Source: CAYVQU01 sp964453155 (GTDB taxonomy: Bacteria > Chloroflexota > Anaerolineae > Anaerolineales > UBA11858). Taken from it: a stretch of DNA of 31,402 nucleotides. Positions 24,055-31,402 of this stretch are shown here, piece after piece; the first letter of the stretch is position 1; each line of letters opens with the position of its first letter. The stretch is taken from the NCBI GenBank assembly GCA_964453155.1, contig CAYVQU010000051.1, positions 1 through 31,402 of the forward strand. The letters run 5' to 3'. The translations under genes and the position numbers were made by a program. The notes under the pieces are model-generated. The model saw nothing but the letters and a program-made list of their open reading frames with translations. It was not told the DNA's origin and made no database searches.

Positions 24055-26055
24055 ATGCCAACCTTGCCAGCAAAACAAGTTAGTATTCAAGATGATTTTT
24101 GGGGGCCAAAATTACAACTCAATGCCGATATCGCCATATTCCATCAATGGGAGCAATTAGAGAAAACCGGCTGCATCGAAAATTTTAGATTGGTTGCTGA
24201 TAACAAAGAGGGATTCCGCTTGGGATTTTTCTTCGCCGATTCGGACGCGTTTAAATGGTTGGATGCCGCAGCCCGGGTTTACGCCTCCTACCCCTCCGAA
24301 AAGCTCAAAATCCTAATGGACGATTTCATCGCGCTGATTGGCCGTACGCAAACCGCAGACGGTTACATCTACACATATAATCAGTTCCACTTCCCTGAGG
24401 TCCGCTGGACCAATTTACAAATTGAACACGAACTTTATTGTTTTGGGCATCTTATTGAGGCCGCGGTTTCCCATTTTGGGGCCACCGGCGAACATCATCT
24501 GCTTGACATTGCGATCAAAGCCGCGGATCTACTTGTCCGTGAATTTTCATCAGCGGGACCAACCGGTACACCGGGTCATGAGGAAATCGAACTGGCCTTG
24601 ATCCAGTTGGCTGCGGTTACCCAAAACCAGGCCTATCTTGACCTTGCACAGCACTTCATCGAGCGGCGCGGCCGGGTGAAACCCTTCATCACCCACATTC
24701 TAAGTAATAAATCCAGCTTCGAAACCCGGGGCAAAGAAGTTGCGGCGAAATTAGCCGAATATCAGGCCGTTAACCCGGAGCATATCGAGAAATTCAAACT
24801 CCCCGACGATAATATCTCCCCGAAACCACCTTTGGGAACGCTGCGGTGGTTTTTCAATACGGCGACGGGAAAATATTTCCAACAGCACAAACCAGTTCGA
24901 CAGCAAACCGTACCGGTCGGTCATTCGGTTCGTTTCACTTACCTCAAAACCGCCATCGCCATGTTGGAACATGCCAATCAACACACGACCAAACCAGCCA
25001 ACTATCAAGCCACGCTTGAAACCGCCTGGGATCACATGGTCACCCGGCGCATGTACGTTACCGGCGGGATTGGCTCGATCCCCGACATCGAAGGATTTGG
25101 CCGCGATTATGAACTTGATCCGATCTATTCTTACTCCGAGACCTGTGCGGCTTTGGGTAACATATTTTGGAATTGGGAGATGACCCAAATTACCAATGAT
25201 GCCAAATACGCTGACCTGACCGAATGGCAATTCTACAACGCGGCCGCGGTCGGCCTCGCGCAAGATGGAGCCTCCTATCTCTACAACAACCCCCTCACCT
25301 GCGAAGGCCAGGTCACCCGGCAAGAGTGGTTCAAATGTCCATGTTGTCCGTCAAACATCTCGCGGGTTTGGGCTGATTTGGGAAAGTATGTGTTCTCCAT
25401 TGAGGATAGTGGGTTGTGGGTGCATCAATATATTGGGAGTGAAGGAATTTTAGGGGATAAGGAGCAGGGGTTAGGGGTGAGGGTGGTGGCGGGGTTGCCG
25501 TGGGATGGGGGGGTGAAGATTCAGCTAGAGGTAAATGAACCAAAAGAGTTTGCGATGAATTTGCGGATTCCGAGTTGGTGTGATGGCTATGAAGTAAAAG
25601 TAAATGGGGAGCGGGTTGAGGGTGGCGGGTTAAGGGCGCAAAATTTTCGCAATTCACAATTGGAAACCGCATCTGGTTACGATCCCCGCCAAAGTTTTTA
25701 TCTCCATATCCAGAGAATATGGTCCCCTGGCGATGTGATCGAAATCGATTTTGAGCTGGGGATTCAAATTCGGGCCACCCACCCCAAAGTCAAGGCCACC
25801 CGAGATCAGGTGGCTGTTACTCGCGGCCCCCTGGTCTACTGCCTGGAATCGGTCGACAATCCCAAGGTCGACATTTTCAATGTTCAACTTGATCCCTCCA
25901 CCCTGGTAAAAGAATTTAACCAGAATCTTTTTGGGGGCACAATGTTGCTGCAGGCCCAATCGCTCTCAGGCAAACCTCTAACTTTTCTCCCCTATTATTT
26001 GTGGGCCAATCGAGGAGAATCGCAAATGACGGTTTATGTGAATGTTGAAAGTTGA
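24055..26055 (+). CDS. GH127 family beta-L-arabinofuranosidase
   Basis: A 666-residue glycoside hydrolase of family 127. The zinc and catalytic residues of the family are present: E362 and C364 in YSETCAALGN, and C430/C431 in FKCPCCPSN, matching E338, C340, C417 and C418 of the Bifidobacterium enzyme HypBA1, in which a zinc-bound Cys is the nucleophile. The N-terminal (alpha/alpha)6 barrel is followed by beta-sandwich domains (MNLRIPSWC, WSPGDVIEIDF). No signal peptide, so it should act in the cytoplasm on imported oligosaccharides. ATG at 24055 has GGAGAG at 24045-24050. First gene of a probable operon with symporter, GH2 and galT. Other GH127 members have other specificities, so the sugar is likely but not certain. 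Confidence 0.92.
   Translation: MPTLPAKQVSIQDDFWGPKLQLNADIAIFHQWEQLEKTGCIENFRLVADNKEGFRLGFFFADSDAFKWLDAAARVYASYPSEKLKILMDDFIALIGRTQTADGYIYTYNQFHFPEVRWTNLQIEHELYCFGHLIEAAVSHFGATGEHHLLDIAIKAADLLVREFSSAGPTGTPGHEEIELALIQLAAVTQNQAYLDLAQHFIERRGRVKPFITHILSNKSSFETRGKEVAAKLAEYQAVNPEHIEKFKLPDDNISPKPPLGTLRWFFNTATGKYFQQHKPVRQQTVPVGHSVRFTYLKTAIAMLEHANQHTTKPANYQATLETAWDHMVTRRMYVTGGIGSIPDIEGFGRDYELDPIYSYSETCAALGNIFWNWEMTQITNDAKYADLTEWQFYNAAAVGLAQDGASYLYNNPLTCEGQVTRQEWFKCPCCPSNISRVWADLGKYVFSIEDSGLWVHQYIGSEGILGDKEQGLGVRVVAGLPWDGGVKIQLEVNEPKEFAMNLRIPSWCDGYEVKVNGERVEGGGLRAQNFRNSQLETASGYDPRQSFYLHIQRIWSPGDVIEIDFELGIQIRATHPKVKATRDQVAVTRGPLVYCLESVDNPKVDIFNVQLDPSTLVKEFNQNLFGGTMLLQAQSLSGKPLTFLPYYLWANRGESQMTVYVNVES
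25467..25494 (+). other. G-quadruplex-forming motif inside the GH127 gene
   Basis: Four G tracts (25467-25470, 25474-25477, 25481-25483, 25491-25494) are separated by loops of 3, 3 and 7 bases on the coding strand, and another G7 run follows at 25507-25513. In protein the stretch encodes a Gly/Val-rich strand (GLGVRVVAGLPWDGG) that fits the family, so it is not a frameshift. Whether it folds in vivo is unknown. Confidence 0.55.
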
Positions 26056-26111
26056 GGGTTTCAGGTTGCCAGATACATACGGACAGCAACCTTAGACTTG
26101 TCACTTTCAAC
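26044..26111. repeat. Long imperfect palindrome between GH127 and symporter genes
   Basis: GTTGAAAGT (26044-26052) pairs with ACTTTCAAC (26103-26111), and GGTTGC (26064-26069) with GCAACC (26086-26091). The 26-base arms correspond end to end with a mismatched middle. The left arm includes the GH127 stop codon and the 23-base repeat also found at 2887-2909. As an mRNA hairpin it could set different levels for the genes on either side. Confidence 0.65.
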
Positions 26112-26121
26112 CAGACAAAAT

Positions 26122-27432
26122 ATGGAAAATATTCAAACCCAAAACACCCGCACAAAACTCACCTCCCGCACCTGGTTTGTCCTGACAATTTTGGCCGTCA
26201 CGGGGCAAATTGCCTGGGCTGTCGAGAATAGTTGGTTCAACCCGTTCGTCTTCGACACCCTGACACCCGACCCCCGCCCGGTGGCCTGGATGGTGGGTGT
26301 CAGCGCAATCACGGCGACCCTGACAACAATTTTCATGGGGACCCTAAGCGATCGCACCCGGGCCAAACTGGGACGGCGCAAGCCATTTATCTTATTCGGC
26401 TACATCCTATGGGGGGTGGCGACGGCTCTATTTCCAACTGTGGCTTTCATCAAAGTCACCAGCGTGGCAGTCGTAATGGTCGTTATTGCCGATGCAATAA
26501 TGACCTTTTTCGGCTCAACCGCCAACGACGCGGCTTTCAATGCCTGGACCACCGATATCACCGATACATCCAACCGGGGTCGGGTTGAAAGTGTGCTGCA
26601 AATCGCGGTGTTTATCGCCAATATCATCACCTTTGTCGTTGCGGGGATGATCATCGACACGTTTGGCTACTTTATCTTCTTTTACGCCTTGGGTGCCATC
26701 GTAATCGTCTCAGGCATTGTCGCGGGTGGCCTGCTCCAGGAACCGGAAATTCCGCTGGAAGAACTCAGCGCCGAACGCCCACCCTATCTCCAGGAATTAT
26801 TGAGTGCCTTCCGGTGGGGTACAGTGCGTGAAAACCCTATTTTGTTCTTACTGCTACTTAACATCATGATCTTCAGCATCGGGATGCAAATCAGTTTCCC
26901 TTATCTACTGATTTATTTCGAGAACACGCTGGGTTTCAGTAAAACCGAGTTTGGATATCTTGCCGGGGGTGTGCTGGCCTTCAATGTTCTGCTAGCAATT
27001 CCGTTTGGGGTCCTTGCCGACCGTTGGGATCGACGCAAACTATTGATCCTGGCAAGTGTGGTCGCCGCGGGCGGTGTTTTTGTCTTTAGTTATATGCGCA
27101 CCCTCCCCCAACTGATTGCTTTGGGGATTGTTTACCAACCGGCCGAGATGGTCGTGGCGATTGCTTCCATGGCCTGGCTTAAAGATTTGCTCCCCGAAGA
27201 TAAACGCGGCCAATTTTTGGGCATCCGCATGATTTTTTGGATCGCGATCCCCATGGTGGTGGGACCAGCAATTGGCTCTCAGTTGGTGCAAGCTTTTGGC
27301 ACGCCGATCACCCTGAATGGGGAGACAGGCTTTGTTCCCTCGTCTATCCTGTGGCAAATTAATGGCATCGTGGGTGTGCTGTCCGTCATTCCTTTATTCT
27401 TCAGCAATAAATTAGGACCAAAAAATGACTAA
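26122..27432 (+). CDS. MFS sugar transporter, GPH-like (glycoside-pentoside-hexuronide)
   Basis: A 436-residue carrier with about 12 membrane helices. The loop signature GTLSDRTRAKLGRRKPF and the start WFVLTILAVTGQIAWAVENSW are of the GPH/sucrose-symporter type; a central loop (EEPEIPLEELS-like) separates the halves, and LADRWDRRK repeats the signature in the second half. It probably brings arabinose- or galactose-containing oligosaccharides in with cations. A TTG 24 bases upstream opens a longer frame, but ATG at 26122 is preferred; neither has a strong ribosome-binding site. Its end overlaps the GH2 start by eight bases, so those two are translationally coupled. Confidence 0.87.
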   Translation: MENIQTQNTRTKLTSRTWFVLTILAVTGQIAWAVENSWFNPFVFDTLTPDPRPVAWMVGVSAITATLTTIFMGTLSDRTRAKLGRRKPFILFGYILWGVATALFPTVAFIKVTSVAVVMVVIADAIMTFFGSTANDAAFNAWTTDITDTSNRGRVESVLQIAVFIANIITFVVAGMIIDTFGYFIFFYALGAIVIVSGIVAGGLLQEPEIPLEELSAERPPYLQELLSAFRWGTVRENPILFLLLLNIMIFSIGMQISFPYLLIYFENTLGFSKTEFGYLAGGVLAFNVLLAIPFGVLADRWDRRKLLILASVVAAGGVFVFSYMRTLPQLIALGIVYQPAEMVVAIASMAWLKDLLPEDKRGQFLGIRMIFWIAIPMVVGPAIGSQLVQAFGTPITLNGETGFVPSSILWQINGIVGVLSVIPLFFSNKLGPKND

Positions 27433-29215
27433 TTGGAAACCCGTACCTGGAAATATAATGACTCGTTGGGCGCGCGACGTGTCGCCGGACAATGTTTGGG
27501 CTGAATATCCTCGCCCACAGATGGTGCGTGAAGATTGGAAAAATCTCAACGGCTTGTGGGATTACGCCATTACCCCAAGAGGAGCGGCCCAACCCGAATT
27601 TGAGGGAAAAATCCTGGTCCCCTTTGGGATAGAATCCGCCTTGAGCGGAGTCAAACGCCCGCTGCAACCCGATGAGTGGCTCTGGTACCACCGAAATTTC
27701 ACAATTCCGGAAGAATGGTCTGATCAACGGATTTTGTTACACTTTGGCGCCGTGGATTGGGAATGTACAGTTTGGGTAAATGAGCAGGAAGTTGGCTGCC
27801 ACCAGGGAGGATATCTCCCTTTTTATTTTGATATTACCGACCAATTGCTAGCCGGGGATAATGAGATCATCGTCCAGGTTTGGGATCCGAGTGATCAAAG
27901 CTGGATCGCACGCGGCAAACAGGTTCTCAAACCAAAAGGAATCTGGTACACCGCGGTCTCGGGCATCTGGCAAACGGTCTGGCTTGAACCTGTTCCAGAA
28001 ACCTATGTTCATCGCCTGAAACTCACGCCAAATATTGACACTGAAACGTTGAAAATTTCGGTGGATCTCCGTGGAAATTCTGGCGATTTCAAAATTATCG
28101 CTACAGCCGGAAATCGAAACCAAGAAGTTGCAACTGCTTCTGGGTCAGATGACGAAACCCTCACACTAACAATACCAGAACCCCAATTATGGAGTCCCGA
28201 CCATCCTTTCTTGTACGATCTGCACCTTGATGTTTTTCAGGCTGATTGCCAGGTGGATCAGGTCTCCAGCTATTTTGGCATGCGCAAATTTAGCATGGAA
28301 CCTGATGAAACTGGACAACAGCGTCTGTGCCTAAACAATGAACCCCTGTTTCACTACGGCCCTCTGGATCAGGGCTACTGGCCTGATGGGCTACACACCC
28401 CCCCCAGTGAAGCCGCGCTGCGTTACGATGTTGAGTTCGTCAAGGAAATTGGCTGCAACATGATCCGTAAACACATCAAAGTTGAGCCGGCCCGTTACTA
28501 TTATGATTGTGACCGCCTGGGAATGATTATCTGGCAAGATATGCCGAATGGGGGCAAAGCGGTCGGGGATGTGACCGCAATTTTAGCCATCATGTTCAGA
28601 AAATTTACTCGGCGCGATACGGGGATGTACTGGCGGGCCGGTCGGGGGAGAAAAGAGTCGCGGGACGATTACTGGCGCGAGTTACAAGAAATGGTTGACC
28701 ATCTCCACAATTTCCCCAGTATTGGCATGTGGGTACCCTTCAATGAGGCTTGGGGACAGTTTGAAGCCAATAAAGTGGCAAACTGGCTCAAAACATACGA
28801 TCCAACCCGTCCCATCGATCACGCTTCGGGCTGGTTTGATCAAGACGGTGGCGATTTCCGCAGCATCCATACTTATTTCAAAGCCCTTAGCCCAGAAAAA
28901 CCGAATGAAAAGCGTGGCGTAATTCTGTCGGAGTTTGGCGGCTATGCGCTGAAACTCCCCGACCACATTTGGAACCCAGACTCAGAGTTTGGCTATCGAA
29001 AATATAAAACCAGCGAAGAATTAACTACCGCATATATCGATTTACTGGAAACCCAACTAAAACCATGGATAAAAATGGGCTTATCTGGAGCCGTTTACAC
29101 CCAAACCACCGATGTCGAAATCGAGATTAACGGCTACTTGACGTATGATCGAGCGGTGGTAAAAATGGATGAGGAAAAGATTACTATAACCCACAGAAAC
29201 TTATACCAAGAATAA
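27425..29215 (+). CDS. Glycoside hydrolase family 2 protein
   Basis: A 596-residue GH2 enzyme: N-terminal sugar-binding jelly roll (NLNGLWDYAI, WYHRNFTIP, LHFGAVDWECTVWVN, GGYLPFYFDIT), an immunoglobulin-like middle (about 190-300), and a TIM barrel with the acid/base in FNEAWG (E441) and the nucleophile in LSEFGG (E503). NMIRKHIKVEPARYYYDCDRLGM is typical of GH2. It is shorter than LacZ and lacks a signal peptide. Members include beta-galactosidases, beta-glucuronidases and others; the galT gene downstream favours a galactoside. The start ATG at 27425 has AGGA upstream and overlaps the symporter stop (27430-27432). Confidence 0.9.
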   Translation: MTNWKPVPGNIMTRWARDVSPDNVWAEYPRPQMVREDWKNLNGLWDYAITPRGAAQPEFEGKILVPFGIESALSGVKRPLQPDEWLWYHRNFTIPEEWSDQRILLHFGAVDWECTVWVNEQEVGCHQGGYLPFYFDITDQLLAGDNEIIVQVWDPSDQSWIARGKQVLKPKGIWYTAVSGIWQTVWLEPVPETYVHRLKLTPNIDTETLKISVDLRGNSGDFKIIATAGNRNQEVATASGSDDETLTLTIPEPQLWSPDHPFLYDLHLDVFQADCQVDQVSSYFGMRKFSMEPDETGQQRLCLNNEPLFHYGPLDQGYWPDGLHTPPSEAALRYDVEFVKEIGCNMIRKHIKVEPARYYYDCDRLGMIIWQDMPNGGKAVGDVTAILAIMFRKFTRRDTGMYWRAGRGRKESRDDYWRELQEMVDHLHNFPSIGMWVPFNEAWGQFEANKVANWLKTYDPTRPIDHASGWFDQDGGDFRSIHTYFKALSPEKPNEKRGVILSEFGGYALKLPDHIWNPDSEFGYRKYKTSEELTTAYIDLLETQLKPWIKMGLSGAVYTQTTDVEIEINGYLTYDRAVVKMDEEKITITHRNLYQE

Positions 29216-29231
29216 GCAAGAAATTGGGTTG

Positions 29232-29295
29232 GATCGTTGGTTATTTGTTCGTCGATGGGGTAACAGGCCATCCAGCAAACAACTAGCCAACGATC
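29232..29295 (+). promoter_or_regulatory. Long hairpin in the galT leader, with alternative pairing
   Basis: GATCGTTGG (29232-29240) pairs with CCAACGATC (29287-29295), and inside it GATGG (29254-29258) with CCATC (29268-29272); most bases between also pair. GATGGGGT (29254-29261) is in addition the exact complement of ACCCCATC at 29313-29320, 19 bases before the galT ATG. The two pairings exclude each other, so a switch is possible. It may instead be one of the window's mobile-type palindromes. Confidence 0.55.
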
Positions 29296-29339
29296 TAACT
29301 CATCAACCAACAACCCCATCTGTCACCCAGGATTTCAAA

Positions 29340-30431
29340 ATGGAATTTGACCCCACCGAACACCCTCACCGCCGCTATAACCCCCTCACCGGGGAATGGA
29401 TTTTAGTCTCCCCCCATCGGACAAAACGTCCCTGGCAAGGGCAAGTTGAGAAAGCCCCGCCAGATGATCGGCCACAATATGATCCGAAGTGTTATCTCTG
29501 TCCCGGCAATGACCGGGCCGGGGGCGCGCAGAATCCAAAATTTGAAAGTACCTTCGTCTTCAAGAATGATTTCGCCGCATTACTGCCAGAAACCCCCGCC
29601 ATTGGAGAACAAACTGATCCACTCTTCAGCGCAATGGATGTGGAGGGGACTTCGCGGGTGATGTGTTTTTCCCCCCGGCATGATTTGACCATCCCTGAAA
29701 TGAAAGTAGCGGATATCCGTAAAGTCGTCGATATGTGGGCGGAGCAAGTTACTGATTTAGGCCAAAGCTACAAATGGGTTCAGGTTTTTGAGAATAAGGG
29801 TGCGGTCATGGGCTGCTCGAACCCCCATCCGCACGGCCAGGTGTGGGCCGGCGATTTTCTCCCTAATGAACCGGCCAAGGAAGATTACAACCAAAAAGCT
29901 TACTTTGCCAAACACGGCCGTCCGCTCGTGCTGGATTACGCAGAACGAGAATCAGAGAATGGGGAGCGGACGGTTGTCGAAAATGATAACTGGTTGGCCG
30001 TGGTCCCCTATTGGGCTACTTGGCCATTTGAGATTTTGTTGATGCCGCGGCGGCACGTTTTGCATCTCCCAGACTTAGAAGAATCTGAACGGGATTCACT
30101 GGCCGAAATTTTGAAACGACTGCTGACAAAATACGATAACTTATTCGAAACTTCGTTCCCCTATTCAATGGGTTGGCATGGGATGCCGTTTGAGACCTTC
30201 CAGGTTTCCCCAGATAACCTTCAACGGAACATCCAATCTCAAAAACCTGGAAGGTCTTTCGAGTATTGGCAGCTCCATGCTCATTTTTATCCCCCGCTGC
30301 TACGCTCGGCTACGGTCAAGAAATTTATGGTCGGCTATGAAATGATGGCCGAGGCCCAACGGGATCTCACCGCCGAACAAGCAGCTGAACGGTTACGAAA
30401 TCTCCCCGACATTCACTACAAACGAAACTAA
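29340..30431 (+). CDS. galT: Galactose-1-phosphate uridylyltransferase
   Basis: A 363-residue GalT of the Leloir pathway, which exchanges UMP between UDP-glucose and galactose-1-phosphate. Zinc ligands C51 and C54 (CYLCPGN) and the HPHGQ active site with nucleophile H165 match E. coli C52/C55 and H166 closely. The C-terminal half has HAHFYPPLLRSATVKKFMVGYEM. A longer frame begins at 29229, but ATG at 29340 follows AGGA at 29329-29332 and gives the standard N terminus. It lies 124 bases after GH2 on the same strand and would feed released galactose into glycolysis; no galK or galE is in the window. Confidence 0.95.
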   Translation: MEFDPTEHPHRRYNPLTGEWILVSPHRTKRPWQGQVEKAPPDDRPQYDPKCYLCPGNDRAGGAQNPKFESTFVFKNDFAALLPETPAIGEQTDPLFSAMDVEGTSRVMCFSPRHDLTIPEMKVADIRKVVDMWAEQVTDLGQSYKWVQVFENKGAVMGCSNPHPHGQVWAGDFLPNEPAKEDYNQKAYFAKHGRPLVLDYAERESENGERTVVENDNWLAVVPYWATWPFEILLMPRRHVLHLPDLEESERDSLAEILKRLLTKYDNLFETSFPYSMGWHGMPFETFQVSPDNLQRNIQSQKPGRSFEYWQLHAHFYPPLLRSATVKKFMVGYEMMAEAQRDLTAEQAAERLRNLPDIHYKRN

Positions 30432-30433
30432 AT

Positions 30434-30463
30434 AAAAAATCCCCGGAAATTCGGGGATTTTTT
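30434..30463. terminator. Bidirectional intrinsic terminator
   Basis: A perfect 12-bp stem, AAAAAATCCCCG (30434-30445) with CGGGGATTTTTT (30452-30463), has a 6-base loop. It gives a T run on both strands between galT and the convergent metallophosphoesterase gene. Confidence 0.93.
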
Positions 30464-30469
30464 CCTTAA

Positions 30470-31234
30470 CTACTTCCAAGGATCAATTTCGCCGCGCATA
30501 TGTTTGACAATGTATTCAGCGGCCGGATGATGAATTTCCTCAAGGGCGGTAATCACTGCTTCCCGATCATAATCCACTCGTTGGAATTGAATTTCATACC
30601 CAGCTTTTTCAGCCGTTAGCCTGACATAACTGGCGCGTAAATCGGGTTGGATGGGATTACTCACACATCCAACGTTAATAACCCGTTTTCCACTCACCAA
30701 AACATCCAGGGGAAAATGCGTGTGGCCGACAAAGATTAAATCGGCATCACAATCAGCGACTAAACTTTCTATCGCCGAAGAAGTCAAATTCGGGTGGATC
30801 CCACCGTCATCTCGCCCTGGTGATCCGTGAACACAATGATATTTGGTACCATCGGGGAGGCAACCTGAAAATTCCAAATCTAGATCAGCCACCCATGGCA
30901 AGCAACCCGCGGCAGTAATCATTCCTTGGGTCCAGGCAAAGGTGGTGGCAACTTCCACCAAAACGGGCAATAAATCTGGGTTTTGGGCAGCCACTTCCAA
31001 AGAGGGCGGAGGTCGATCTCCCGTTATCATGTAGCGTTCGGTATTGCCACGCACAAAGCGAATATTGGGCAATTTGGTTAATCTTTCTAAGGTTCCAACC
31101 GGATCAGGGCCCAAAGATAAAAAATCCCCTAAAATCCAATATTCATCTGCACCGCCCTGCTCCGCAATATCTTGGAGGACCGCTTCCAAAGCTATCGGAT
31201 TTCCATGGATATCTGACAAAATAGCAATTTTCAT
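30470..31234 (-). CDS. Metallophosphoesterase, calcineurin-like
   Basis: A 254-residue protein with the full metal-binding series: SDIHGN (D8, H10), GDFLSLGPDP (D37), GNTERY (N64), VHGSPG and GHTHFP, ending with INVGCVSNP. It belongs to the small YfcE/MJ0936-like group, di-metal phosphodiesterases of mostly unknown natural substrate. The frame is open further upstream, but ATG at 31234 is chosen because MKIAILSDIHGN is the usual first strand and AAGGA lies six bases before it. It stands alone on the minus strand. Confidence 0.9.
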   Translation of the reverse strand: MKIAILSDIHGNPIALEAVLQDIAEQGGADEYWILGDFLSLGPDPVGTLERLTKLPNIRFVRGNTERYMITGDRPPPSLEVAAQNPDLLPVLVEVATTFAWTQGMITAAGCLPWVADLDLEFSGCLPDGTKYHCVHGSPGRDDGGIHPNLTSSAIESLVADCDADLIFVGHTHFPLDVLVSGKRVINVGCVSNPIQPDLRASYVRLTAEKAGYEIQFQRVDYDREAVITALEEIHHPAAEYIVKHMRGEIDPWK

Positions 31235-31291
31235 TTTTGTTCCTTGATACTGATATGAAGCAAACCATATTACTAGAATAAGCTGAGAACC

Positions 31292-31324
31292 AGGCACGCT
31301 GTTCCTGGCAGGAACAGCGTGCCT
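31292..31324. repeat. Perfect 14-bp inverted repeat
   Basis: AGGCACGCTGTTCC (31292-31305) and its complement (31311-31324) enclose the loop TGGCA. It lies 58 bases upstream of the metallophosphoesterase start and has only three T residues after it on the plus strand, so it is a weak terminator at best. It resembles REP-type intergenic palindromes. Confidence 0.7.
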
Positions 31325-31402
31325 TTCAACAGAATCTTTCATGGATTTAAAGTATCTTTTCAATGATTCGGGGGTGAAACAAAATCACACACCAACCCCA
31401 AG

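Noticed and set aside
27640..27660. CTTGAGCGGAGTC resembling a dispersed intergenic repeat word.
   Set aside because: It lies inside the GH2 coding sequence and encodes the normal FGIESALSGV motif of the family.
29229..29339. N-terminal extension of galT.
   Set aside because: The extra 37 codons run through the leader hairpin; ATG 29340 has AGGA upstream and gives the standard GalT start.
1..31402. tRNA, rRNA, CRISPR array, transposase or phage genes.
   Set aside because: Looked for on both strands by eye; none had supporting sequence.

Overview
The window reads as a chromosomal segment of a Chloroflexota bacterium, probably Anaerolineae-like. This is inferred from gene content: recA-recX-rny order, a zinc-ribbon/cyclase/AAA protein followed by a TPR-PP2C phosphatase, GH127 and GPH-type sugar use, mid-range GC, several TTG/GTG starts, and many intergenic palindromes. 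No phage, insertion-sequence transposase, CRISPR, tRNA or rRNA gene was seen. 22 protein genes are supported. Seven starts were moved from the longest reading frame to an internal codon with a better ribosome-binding site or a coupled overlap.

Layout. (1) 166-5486, minus strand: a leftward run of low-molecular-weight phosphatase, fructosamine-kinase homologue (ATGA overlap), GNAT acetyltransferase, polysaccharide deacetylase and, after 251 bases, an AbgB-like M20 amidohydrolase. The first two form a likely protein-deglycation pair. (2) 5707-9542, plus strand: recA, a 489-base structured gap with an intrinsic terminator, recX and rny (RNase Y). (3) 9652-11224, minus strand: a MEMO-family protein and a glyoxalase-II-like hydrolase. 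(4) 11486-17611, plus strand: tryptophanase, a DHH phosphoesterase, an S9 peptidase and an MFS carrier. (5) 17708-23821, minus strand: a zinc-ribbon/cyclase-like/AAA protein, a TPR-PP2C phosphatase and a lipoprotein 5'-nucleotidase. (6) 24055-30431, plus strand: GH127, a GPH-type symporter, GH2 and galT, probably one operon for arabinose- and galactose-containing plant oligosaccharides, ending in a bidirectional terminator. (7) 30470-31234, minus strand: a small metallophosphoesterase.

Most notable. The cyclase/AAA gene and the TPR-PP2C gene look like two halves of one larger gene, split by a palindromic insert with 10-bp inverted ends (21867-21934). The insert supplies two in-frame stops while both halves stay in the same frame. 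A dispersed palindrome of about 66-70 bases occurs three times (1591-1660, 11392-11459, 14041-14106), each time just upstream of a peptide or amino-acid catabolism gene. Its arms differ in sequence but still pair. Further long palindromes lie in the intergenic gaps at 81-153, 17622-17662, 26044-26111, 29232-29295 and 31292-31324. The GH127 promoter carries two perfect 12-bp palindromes that look like operators.
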